25,331 nucleotides of DNA from a virus: IMG/VR virus record IMGVR_UViG_3300033146_006366, positions 1-25,331 of that record, one strand, 5' to 3'. Both the position numbers and the translations under genes were made by a program. Positions 14,226-21,605 of this stretch are shown piece by piece (the first letter of the stretch is position 1; each line of letters begins with the position of its first letter). The notes under the pieces were generated by a model that was given only the letters and a program-made list of their open reading frames with translations, was not told the DNA's origin and did no database searches.

Positions 14226-14795
14226 ATGGTTGTAATAAATAGAACAAAAGAAGATATAAAGATTAGAGAGCTGAAAAGAATAGTACCGGCGGATGGCAAG
14301 AAATATATTTTGCCCGCTGATGTTGCGTTTAAATATAAATCATTATTAATACCGGTTCAAATGTCAGATTCAATGTATGACCCAAAAACAAAAGAAACAC
14401 CAAGGATGAAAATTTCAAATAACAAAACAACAAAATTATCTCAAGGCGAAATGCAAGCTGCAAAAGATAAAGCAATTGATTTGTATTATAATAAAGGCAT
14501 TAAAGTGTACGCTGAAATTGGAAGACTTATACCAAATGTTTCATTACAAACATTGAAAAAAGCAATTAAATCAGCAGGAGAATCTAAAAAAGATTCAATT
14601 TCAAATACAATTAAAGAAAAAGTTGAAAAGACTTTAAATTATAAAATCGAAAATTATACTGAAGAAGATGCGCAATTAGTAATTGATACATTTATAGATG
14701 GAGTTTTATCGACTTCTGCAGATATTGCTGAAGCATTAGGATTTAGCCCAGAATTTGTTGAGAAAACTCTATTTACGTACAACAAAAATAAATAA
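14226..14795 (+). CDS. Unknown protein with two possible helix-turn-helix segments
   Basis: A 189-residue protein that I do not recognise. The N-terminal 50 residues are mixed beta. Two segments have helix-turn-helix-like spacing: VYAEIGRLIPNVSLQTLKKA near residues 98-117 and TSADIAEALGFSPEFVEKTL near 165-184. A DNA-binding or packaging role is conceivable. The gene starts 22 bases after the out-of-frame ORF, with AAAAGGAG as ribosome binding site, and ends just before the gp13 late-type promoter. Its position between tail-assembly and neck genes suggests a virion-assembly role, but a transcription regulator is equally possible. Confidence 0.6.
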   Translation: MVVINRTKEDIKIRELKRIVPADGKKYILPADVAFKYKSLLIPVQMSDSMYDPKTKETPRMKISNNKTTKLSQGEMQAAKDKAIDLYYNKGIKVYAEIGRLIPNVSLQTLKKAIKSAGESKKDSISNTIKEKVEKTLNYKIENYTEEDAQLVIDTFIDGVLSTSADIAEALGFSPEFVEKTLFTYNKNK

Positions 14796-14808
14796 AAATA
14801 AATATAAT
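14794..14808 (+). promoter_or_regulatory. Possible late promoter before gp13
   Basis: AAAAATAAATATAAT overlaps the stop of the preceding gene and lies about 30 bases before the gp13 ATG. It matches the late-type consensus seen at 10330 and 17445 with two or three differences. Confidence 0.4.
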
Positions 14809-14837
14809 ATTTTTGTATTTAAAGGACTATAGAAAAT

Positions 14838-15740
14838 ATGCCAAAAATAAAAACAAGAGACGACTTAATTAAATACGCATTGTTAAAACACGGATCTCCA
14901 ATGCACAATGTTGAAGTTACTAATGAACAGTTTCAAATTGTAATAGATGATTGTATTGATATGTTTAGACGCTGTAATTATGGTGAAGGCTCTATTTTTA
15001 GTCACGGTGTATTTGAAGTAAAAGCAGGCAAAACTCAATATAATTTAAGAAGTATTGACAGCGGTTTTATTAGAGATAATTATGGTAATATTGTGCCATC
15101 TTCAACTGATTTATCAAGTCCTTCATTTGAAGATGGCGTTGTAAATATTTCAGCTGTATTAGAAATAAAAATATCAGGCTCAGGACGAAATGGGATTAAT
15201 ACTTTATTTAGTACAGATAATTTAATGTTCGCAGATAATAATGGAAGAACTATATTTGATAATTTGTTTAGTGCAAACTCAGGCAGTTCTGATTTTGTTA
15301 CAACAAATCAACCAGGCACAATTGGAACTTCAGCTGGAAGCAAATATGATTATTTAATGCCAATTACTAATTTTGTACAAAAGTCTGCTTATTATGAATT
15401 ATTTAATAAATTTTTTAAAGTTGAATATGAAGCAATTTATCGTGCTCAAGAAGGTATTTTAAATATTTACCCAACTCCTACTTCAGATGATATTGCAATG
15501 ATTACTTATTGGGCTAAAGAAAATGAAAAAGCTTTGTTTAATAATCCATTATTCAAACAATATTTTGTCGCTGAAGTTCAAAAACAATGGGGAGCAAACC
15601 TTAAAAAATATTCTGTTACATTAGCAGGAGGTGGAGAGATTGACGGACAAGGTTTGTATGATAATGCAGTTGAGCAAATTGAAATGATAATGGAAGAAAT
15701 AAATGGCGAATCTGAACCGCCTGCATTTTTTATAATGTAA
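14838..15740 (+). CDS. gp13: Neck protein gp13-like
   Basis: A 300-residue protein very close in length to T4 gp13 (309). The N-terminus (TRDDLIKYALLKHGSPMHNV) and the following VTNEQFQIVIDDCIDMF..CNYGEGS match the family's 'T..dl..y.L..LGaP...VelT.eQ....IddA...f' start. The C-terminal part, LAGGGEIDGQGLYDNAVEQIE, matches the family 'l.GG..i.G..iy..A..eIe'. gp13 binds gp14 to form the neck that closes the packaged head and accepts the tail. The middle is Gly/Ser-rich (residues about 118-175) and looks like an inserted flexible domain. gp14 is not seen in the window. The ribosome binding site is AAAGGAC-like at 14821. Confidence 0.8.
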   Translation: MPKIKTRDDLIKYALLKHGSPMHNVEVTNEQFQIVIDDCIDMFRRCNYGEGSIFSHGVFEVKAGKTQYNLRSIDSGFIRDNYGNIVPSSTDLSSPSFEDGVVNISAVLEIKISGSGRNGINTLFSTDNLMFADNNGRTIFDNLFSANSGSSDFVTTNQPGTIGTSAGSKYDYLMPITNFVQKSAYYELFNKFFKVEYEAIYRAQEGILNIYPTPTSDDIAMITYWAKENEKALFNNPLFKQYFVAEVQKQWGANLKKYSVTLAGGGEIDGQGLYDNAVEQIEMIMEEINGESEPPAFFIM

Positions 15741-15768
15741 GTTAAATAAAAGCCTTAACAATTCCATT

Positions 15769-15936
15769 CTATACCTTAAAAGCAATTCCTAATTTTAAAG
15801 AATATATTTCAGATATTTTTTTGTTACTTTTTTGTTTTGGTTTGAATTCTTTAAAGTTATGTCCTTGACAAGTTTTTTCTCCACCATATTGATGAATATA
15901 GCCATATTTACAAGTCATTTGTTTAACATTCGCCAT
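15769..15936 (-). CDS. Small Cys/His protein, function unknown
   Basis: A 55-residue protein starting at 15936. I chose this start because GAGAGGAG lies ten bases upstream; an ATG eleven codons earlier (15969) has no such site. Within MANVKQMTCKYGYIHQYGGE and TCQGHNF there are two Cys and two His (C9, H15, C22, H25) with spacing that could bind zinc. The remainder is lysine-rich. It lies downstream of the dCMP-hydroxymethylase-like gene after an intervening hairpin. No family is recognised. Confidence 0.5.
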   Translation of the reverse strand: MANVKQMTCKYGYIHQYGGEKTCQGHNFKEFKPKQKSNKKISEIYSLKLGIAFKV

Positions 15937-15985
15937 TTTTGAATTACTCCTCTCAAAAATATATTTCATTTAATTTACAATATTT

Positions 15986-16022
15986 TAAAAAGAAATGAGG
16001 ACCAACCTACCGCTCTCATTTC
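15986..16022 (-). terminator. Rho-independent terminator downstream of the nucleotide-metabolism operon
   Basis: On the minus strand GAAATGAG (16022-16015) and CTCATTTC (15999-15992) form a perfect 8-bp stem with a 15-nt loop (AGCGGTAGGTTGGTC), and are followed by TTTTTAAAA. It lies 157 bases past the stop of the dCMP-hydroxymethylase-like gene and ends the structured region. Confidence 0.65.
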
Positions 16023-16178
16023 ACCGACCGCCTTGGATATTTATAAAATTATTATAAAAGGTCGGAACCGAATACCACGATAACGCGAATATTATCTGTA
16101 TTCACTCAAAGTCCTGTATTTAATTAAATAATACAGTTCGCTTTTAACTACAGAGCCCGTTATTATTTTACTATTCAC
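16023..16178 (-). ncRNA. Structured untranslated block, possible small RNA
   Basis: No ORF. Relative to its surroundings it has more G and C and several self-complementary segments: CCGACC (16024-16029) with GGTCGG (16060-16065) about 30 nt apart, and CTGTATT...AATACAG around 16113-16135 (7 bp, 9-nt loop). With the terminator at 15986-16022 they give a 3' hairpin series on the minus strand. I tried to fold it as a tRNA and could not: no T-arm GTTCRANNC with matching stem and no D-loop GG. It could be a processed 3' UTR, a small RNA, or just a structured spacer. Strand is inferred from the terminator and flanking genes. Confidence 0.35.
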
Positions 16179-16850
16179 TTAAAGTAAATCATCTAAATAT
16201 TTAAAATGCCTTTCATAAATATGAATACTTCCAGCATTCCAAATCAAATCACCCAATTTAAGTTTTGGGTATTTTTCAATTAAATCGTAATATAATTTTT
16301 TATGAACATATTGTGCCCAATAAAAATCATTATTATATCCAAATACAGCATCATTACTTCTAATATTATAAACAGAAATTAAAGAGTCATTTCTAATAAA
16401 AAATTGGTTAGACGTGGTACAAATAAAATCTGACATCCCATCTTTATTATAATCAATATGCATTGAAGGTCTTTGATAAATCATTAAAGCTCTACGGCTA
16501 AATTTATTATTAATTAGTTCATTTTTAACATTTTCATATTGATTATAATTTTCATCACTAAATATTAAATAACCATAATTTGAATTTATTTTGCCGTTTT
16601 TATCTGCGACTTGTTTCCATATCAAAGGAGTTTTTCCAGGTATGTCTTCAACAAACAAAGATTGTGACTCATACCAACTTAATTCCCTTTTTACATAATC
16701 TAAATTTGGTTTTCTAATAATATGATCTGTATCGGCAATAAAAGTTGCTGCAATTAATTCAATCAATTTTGCTCCGGTTTTATCAATTACAAAATCTTTA
16801 TTTTTGTATTGTTCAACAAAAGCATTTTTAATATCTTGAGTATTATACAT
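16179..16850 (-). CDS. Thymidylate-synthase-family enzyme, probable dCMP hydroxymethylase
   Basis: A 223-residue protein of the thymidylate synthase fold (T4 dCMP hydroxymethylase is 246). Recognisable residues, by alignment to E. coli thymidylate synthase: E56 (catalytic Glu), R119-R120 (phosphate-binding pair), C144 (nucleophile, FICTTSNQF) with Q149, R164-S165-x-D167, G171, and H210-x-Y212 (SIHIYERHF). The residue that reads Asn177 in thymidylate synthase is D175 here (VFGYNNDF). In T4 dCMP hydroxymethylase this position is Asp and selects cytosine over uracil. The expected reaction is conversion of dCMP plus methylene-tetrahydrofolate to 5-hydroxymethyl-dCMP. It starts seven bases after the dNTP pyrophosphatase-like gene, with its ribosome binding site inside that gene's end, so the two are coupled. 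Alternative: a dUMP-using relative. Confidence 0.8.
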   Translation of the reverse strand: MYNTQDIKNAFVEQYKNKDFVIDKTGAKLIELIAATFIADTDHIIRKPNLDYVKRELSWYESQSLFVEDIPGKTPLIWKQVADKNGKINSNYGYLIFSDENYNQYENVKNELINNKFSRRALMIYQRPSMHIDYNKDGMSDFICTTSNQFFIRNDSLISVYNIRSNDAVFGYNNDFYWAQYVHKKLYYDLIEKYPKLKLGDLIWNAGSIHIYERHFKYLDDLL

Positions 16851-16857
16851 TTTTATA

Positions 16858-17337
16858 CTACTTTCCTTTTTTTACTTCTGCGATTATATCATCAAATTCA
16901 GGAGCTTTCCAACCTTTAGGTTTAACACAATCAAAAGTCGTGCCTCTTTTTGTTTCTGTTGTTGCTCTGACTTTTTGCATATTTGCGGCTTGAATTCTAT
17001 CCCAAGCTTCTTCGGCTAATGTTTTGCCATTTTTCAATTCTTTACTAAAACCATACAAATCAATTGTACCCATTATAACATATGTAAGATCTAATAGCCC
17101 GTCAATGAATTCAGGCTCACTTATATCTGCAGCAATACCTGTTTCTACTTTGCCATTATTAAAGCTGAATCCAGCTGCTTTAACGGTCTCAGTAAATTCT
17201 TCTAACAAAAAATTTAATCTCATTTCAAGATTCTTTTTTTGTTCATCAGATAAATTATGTAAATCTGGTTTTTTCATACTTTCACCTGGAAAATATTTGT
17301 TTTGAAATTTCATTACATCTGTTAAAGTCTTTAACAT
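16858..17337 (-). CDS. All-alpha NTP pyrophosphatase (MazG / PRA-PH-like)
   Basis: A 159-residue, mostly helical protein with the two metal-binding motifs of the all-alpha NTP-pyrophosphatase superfamily: E46-E47-x-x-E50 (FLLEEFTET) and D79-x-x-x-D83 (DGLLDLTYV). The C-terminal part (AANMQKVR, then the C-x-KPKGW segment) is typical of phage members. Such enzymes hydrolyse dNTPs to dNMP plus pyrophosphate. Because it is the first gene of a pair with the dCMP-hydroxymethylase-like enzyme, removal of dCTP and supply of dCMP (as T4 gp56 does) is a sensible proposal, but the substrate is not shown by the sequence. The start at 17337 has AAAGGAGG upstream. Confidence 0.8.
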   Translation of the reverse strand: MLKTLTDVMKFQNKYFPGESMKKPDLHNLSDEQKKNLEMRLNFLLEEFTETVKAAGFSFNNGKVETGIAADISEPEFIDGLLDLTYVIMGTIDLYGFSKELKNGKTLAEEAWDRIQAANMQKVRATTETKRGTTFDCVKPKGWKAPEFDDIIAEVKKGK

Positions 17338-17390
17338 ACTGCATCCTCCTTTATATAATAATTTTTAAACATTTTCTTTTTTATTTTCAT

Positions 17391-17427
17391 ATTAATAATA
17401 TATAATTTTATTTTTCAAAATAAAATA
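17391..17427 (-). promoter_or_regulatory. Putative early/middle promoter of the nucleotide-metabolism operon
   Basis: On the minus strand, ATTTTGAAAAATAAAATTA is followed by TATATTATTAATAT. The arrangement is nearly the same as that at 3269-3306 before the DNA polymerase gene, and the last 14 bases are identical to those at 983-996. Shared sequence upstream of three leftward genes supports a common promoter class. Confidence 0.5.
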
Positions 17428-17444
17428 GAAAAATGTATTTTTCT

Positions 17445-17460
17445 TATAAAAATAAATAAC
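17445..17460 (+). promoter_or_regulatory. Putative late promoter before the baseplate wedge gene
   Basis: TATAAAAATAAATAAC lies 41-56 bases before the ATG at 17501 and is the same type of site as 3321-3340. It heads the rightward wedge/fibre operon. Confidence 0.5.
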
Positions 17461-17500
17461 TATATTAGAAATAATTTAATTTTATGTTAAAAAGGCTAAA

Positions 17501-18571
17501 ATGGGACAACACTTAGAATATAATTCAAATAAAAAAGTAGATCTTCAAAGATTATTACCAGAGCAAATTACTGAATCTGATTTTAGTCGTTTGATAAAAG
17601 TTTATGAAGACACAATTAATAATCTTTATAAAGCTGATAAATCAGGTAATGAAATAGCTAATTATTTGAATGTCACTGAAGTTTCTGCATTTGAAGAAAT
17701 TAATATTGAAAGAGATATTCAAAATACAGAATCAAATTTGGTTCAAAAATGGAGAAATGTTCCTAAAAGAGATTACGCTGATCAAGATATACAAAATGTT
17801 AGTAAGAATGAAAGTTTTGATTATATTAAATCACATATTACTTCAGGTTCAAGACTTTTTGTACAATACCCGATTAAAGCAGAAAATAATGAAGGTATTT
17901 CATTATTAGAAAAAATATACAGAATTGCTGATAGTCACGATGCTTGGCTAGCTCCATTTGATTTTATACAAAAACAAGCTGAGTTTGTTGGTTACGATAT
18001 TAATAATAGTTTAGCAAATATTGAAAAGAATACTGATTATGAAACAGAACAACAAACAAGATTTATGATTGATAATTTAGCACATTGGTACAAAATAAAA
18101 ACAACTGAAGACTCAATTAAATTATTATTATTTACGTTTGGTTTGTTTGGCGGTTTATTAAATTATTATACTGAAGATTATGGAGTGGATAGAAAAAAGT
18201 GGCAATCTTCACAAAATTATTATGATGAAAAATTAAAATATAATGCAAGTGATTTATCTGAAATACCAGATAATTATTTTTCAACTCCTCATTTTGCAAT
18301 TTGGTATGATTTAGGTAAATCTGGAGGAGCTTCATTAAATAAAGAAAAAGATAGAAAAGCAATTGTAAATGCAGTAAACTCTATTAAACCAATAAATAAA
18401 GTTTTCAGTGGAATTATCACAATATTTTCAGCTGATGCTTCAGAAATTCGTGTGCATACATCAGAGCATTCATTATGGAGACGAAATTCAAAATCCTTGC
18501 TAAGAGGCACAATAAATACAGATAAAGAAACCGGATATTTTGCTTCTATTGATAGTGGAGTAATTTTATGA
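17501..18571 (+). CDS. Baseplate wedge protein, gpI/gp7-like
   Basis: A 356-residue protein with the pattern of tail protein I-type (P2 gpI) wedge proteins: a helical N-terminal half, the FIQKQAEFVGYDIN segment, RFMIDNLAHWYKIKTTEDSIKLLLFTFG, and a C-terminal FSTPHFAIWYDL strand followed by AIVNAVNSIKPINKVFSGI ('hfaI.id....i...i...kPin.vf'). In contractile tails this component clamps the gp6-like wedge and carries the fibres. Assignment to the gpI/gp7 class is by pattern; I cannot choose between the T4 numbers. It is the first gene of the fibre operon, so the link to fibre attachment fits. The ribosome binding site is AAAGG five bases before the ATG. Confidence 0.7.
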   Translation: MGQHLEYNSNKKVDLQRLLPEQITESDFSRLIKVYEDTINNLYKADKSGNEIANYLNVTEVSAFEEINIERDIQNTESNLVQKWRNVPKRDYADQDIQNVSKNESFDYIKSHITSGSRLFVQYPIKAENNEGISLLEKIYRIADSHDAWLAPFDFIQKQAEFVGYDINNSLANIEKNTDYETEQQTRFMIDNLAHWYKIKTTEDSIKLLLFTFGLFGGLLNYYTEDYGVDRKKWQSSQNYYDEKLKYNASDLSEIPDNYFSTPHFAIWYDLGKSGGASLNKEKDRKAIVNAVNSIKPINKVFSGIITIFSADASEIRVHTSEHSLWRRNSKSLLRGTINTDKETGYFASIDSGVIL

Positions 18572-18612
18572 TTTTTTTATTATTTAAAAAACGAGAGGAA
18601 TTTTAATAAATT

Positions 18613-21570
18613 ATGAATATAGTAGACAAACATATATCAGATATTGAATATGAAACAAAATTAGAAGCAATTGATTTAAATGCTGGCATTGGAGAGGGGC
18701 AATCTGGGTTTATTACTGAGAACGGTCAAAGCATTTATAAAACTGCAGACGGCTCTTCAATATATTTTTATACACCTGATAATGGAAACCCAGTTTTTAA
18801 TGAAATAACAGCGTCTATACTTACTTCAAATCAAATTGAAACAGTAACTTTAAATGCAACAACAAGAATAACTTCAAATGCTTTAAAACTTACACAATTA
18901 CAAAATGGTATTTTATCAGTTGACGGTAATGGTAATGTAAAAATTTATGATGATGGAGCAATTCCTGTTTCTGGTCCTAAAAATTCTGTGTTAAGAATGG
19001 AAGTAAATGACGGCACTTATTCAGGCTCAGATAATTTAATTATTGATGATAATAATTCTGAAGTAATATTTAAAAATAATGCTAAAGCAATGAAAGGCGA
19101 TAATTCATTATTATCAAGGCCAACAATAAAGTCAAGCTCAATTAATAATTCTAACATTGATATTGAAGTAAGCACAATTAAAGACTCAGTTTTAACTTAT
19201 GATGTTCAATCAGTAAATAATTTTACGCAAAATATAAGGTTCAGAGACACTGTTTCAACAGGAGAACCTGAAAATGGTTTAGTTTTTCAAATATTATTAC
19301 AAAATAATACAGTTGATGAAGTAACTTTTGTATTGTCTTCAGAAGATAACAATGAAATTAAATATTTAGGTGGAGACCCAAGTGAATTAGCTTACATTCC
19401 TGGCGGCGAAGAAGTCATTGTAATGGCTCAGTTCATATTAAATAAATGGGTAATAATTACAACCGTTGGAGAAGCAATTGCACCAATTTGGCAAACAGAT
19501 GACACAACGATTTCACCAATTAATGCAGAAACAAGTATAAGTTTAGATAATGGAAAAATAGAACTTAAACCTTATGAAATAATCAACCACTATACTGACC
19601 CAAGCGGTTGGAAGTTAGACCCGAACGCATTAAACATTAAAAATTCTAATACAAATTTTGCAACGTATAGTGTTTCAAGTATTAATATTGAAGATAATGA
19701 TGGAGCAAAAGTAAATATTTATTCTTCTCAATTACAATTAGTTTCCCCTGGAACTGATAGGGGAGAAACTATTTTATGGAATGGCACTAATTCTTGTTAT
19801 TGGCAAGTAAAAACAAAAGTAAACGAAGGTATTATTCAATTTGATGATGCTTCAAATAAATGGTCTGCAACAGACGGTAATGGTACATATGATTTATTTC
19901 AACCATCAAGTACTTTATGGGAAACGTTTCAAGATAGTGGTGTCGATGCCGGTGCCAAACTTATAAATGAAAATACCACTGGTATAATTGGAGACCCCAA
20001 CACTCTTGATAAATCTTGGCTAAAATTTGATGTTGCTGGTAGTGGATATATCCCAACACCTACATTTGGCGTTGAAGATAATATGCAAGTTGGCGGAGAT
20101 GTTTTAATTGGGCTCTCTGATGATTCTACTGACTTATATACAAAAATAACAACAAATGCTTCGACTTATCCAGTCTTATATTTGCACGATAAAAATAATA
20201 AGTATTTACAATTAGAAACTAAGTCTTCATCTGCATCAATTTCTACTGATTTATCTCAGATTGATTTTTATGCAACGGCTGCAGTTAAATTTGAGTTTAA
20301 AAGTACAGGGATAAACATTCCATCTGGTACAAACTTTATGATTGATGATACGCCAATTAATGCAAATCAATTTTGGATTGAAGATGGCACAAGACAAATT
20401 CGTTATTATGATGCCGCAGATCCAACTAAATTTACAAATATTGGAATTGGAACTGCAACAATAAAAAATTCAAGTACTTCTCAATCTACGATAAGTTCTG
20501 AAGATAATTCATTTATTTTCAAAAGCGCATCAATTCAAATTGCAAGTAATTTATATACATTAAATGATGTTTTAAAATATTCTACTGCTAATAAATCAAG
20601 TTATCTTAATATTGGCACTGATGGTTTTGCTTTTTATGTCTCAGACACTACTGGTGTCGAAGATGCGTCAATTGACGCAAATGATTTTAAATGCTCTGTC
20701 AGAATGCCAGCACGCGGCGGTATGAAAATTGGGCAATTATTAAACACGCCTTATGTTGGCTCAGGGTATAGTTTAATTTATACAGATTCTTCATTAAAAA
20801 CAACAAATAATGAATTTATACCTTATATTGTTCCTGGCAATTTTAATCAAGTGTATCCTTTATCTACGTTTAGAAAAGATGCTTACGGTGTTAAAAGTGG
20901 TTTAGGAAATGCTGGCGCAGCAGATGATATTTTATATTCAATAAGTTCTGACACGCCTTATATTGGAATTCAAAGCGGCGCATTACTTTATGAAATTGCT
21001 CCTGATATTGTCCGTGGAATAATAATGGGTAATAATAGAATATATTCCGCTAAAACAGATGCAGATTTTATTGAAGAAGATGATTTCATTATTACAAAAG
21101 GTGCATATTATACAGGTTTTAATAATGCGTACAGATTAAAATCTTCAGATAATATTGACGGCAATAATTATTATTATGCTTATCAATTTAAAATGAACGG
21201 GGAGGGAGTTTATTTTAATTATGATTATACTAAAGATAACTATTTGCTTGGCTTTACACATAATATGTTATCGATTGAACCGACAAATGGAACGACTGTT
21301 ACGAATTCATTAAATATTAAAGAATTCACAACAACTCCTGTATCAATCGCAGACGGTGGTAAATTTTATGTTAAAGATGATGGAAATGCATATTTCTTAA
21401 ATCAAAACAATATTGAATATAAAATAAACGGCTCAAATATTTTATCTGGCGGTACTTCTTCAAGACCGTCTACAACTGAAGTAGGTCTTAATTATTTTGA
21501 TACAGATTTAGGTTATCCAATTTGGTTTGATGGAACTAATTGGGTAAATGCAACAGGGGCAATTGTTTAG
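18613..21570 (+). CDS. Long modular tail fibre protein
   Basis: A 985-residue beta-rich protein with many Asn, Ser, Thr and Gly and few Cys, as in trimeric fibres. The N-terminal 120 residues probably attach it to the baseplate. Modules are introduced by Trp-containing segments (APIWQTDD..., STLWETFQD..., NQFWIEDG..., followed by an IGIGTATI repeat), suggesting duplicated units. The C-terminus (GTSSRPSTTEVGLNYFDTDL then GYPIWFDGTNWVNATG) matches the common phage fibre tip motif 'YFDT.LG.PIWW.G..WV.A.G'. No peptidase S74 auto-cleavage domain is seen. The gene follows the wedge protein after a 41-base gap with GAGAGGA as ribosome binding site, and the fibre gene at 21606 follows it. Confidence 0.85.
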   Translation: MNIVDKHISDIEYETKLEAIDLNAGIGEGQSGFITENGQSIYKTADGSSIYFYTPDNGNPVFNEITASILTSNQIETVTLNATTRITSNALKLTQLQNGILSVDGNGNVKIYDDGAIPVSGPKNSVLRMEVNDGTYSGSDNLIIDDNNSEVIFKNNAKAMKGDNSLLSRPTIKSSSINNSNIDIEVSTIKDSVLTYDVQSVNNFTQNIRFRDTVSTGEPENGLVFQILLQNNTVDEVTFVLSSEDNNEIKYLGGDPSELAYIPGGEEVIVMAQFILNKWVIITTVGEAIAPIWQTDDTTISPINAETSISLDNGKIELKPYEIINHYTDPSGWKLDPNALNIKNSNTNFATYSVSSINIEDNDGAKVNIYSSQLQLVSPGTDRGETILWNGTNSCYWQVKTKVNEGIIQFDDASNKWSATDGNGTYDLFQPSSTLWETFQDSGVDAGAKLINENTTGIIGDPNTLDKSWLKFDVAGSGYIPTPTFGVEDNMQVGGDVLIGLSDDSTDLYTKITTNASTYPVLYLHDKNNKYLQLETKSSSASISTDLSQIDFYATAAVKFEFKSTGINIPSGTNFMIDDTPINANQFWIEDGTRQIRYYDAADPTKFTNIGIGTATIKNSSTSQSTISSEDNSFIFKSASIQIASNLYTLNDVLKYSTANKSSYLNIGTDGFAFYVSDTTGVEDASIDANDFKCSVRMPARGGMKIGQLLNTPYVGSGYSLIYTDSSLKTTNNEFIPYIVPGNFNQVYPLSTFRKDAYGVKSGLGNAGAADDILYSISSDTPYIGIQSGALLYEIAPDIVRGIIMGNNRIYSAKTDADFIEEDDFIITKGAYYTGFNNAYRLKSSDNIDGNNYYYAYQFKMNGEGVYFNYDYTKDNYLLGFTHNMLSIEPTNGTTVTNSLNIKEFTTTPVSIADGGKFYVKDDGNAYFLNQNNIEYKINGSNILSGGTSSRPSTTEVGLNYFDTDLGYPIWFDGTNWVNATGAIV

Positions 21571-21605
21571 AAGAAAACTAAAAATTAAAGGAGAAATAAA
21601 ATAAT

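Noticed and set aside
15990-16178. tRNA or group I intron in the structured gap
   Set aside because: No cloverleaf with a proper T-arm or D-loop GG could be drawn on either strand, and no intron core or interrupted exon was visible.
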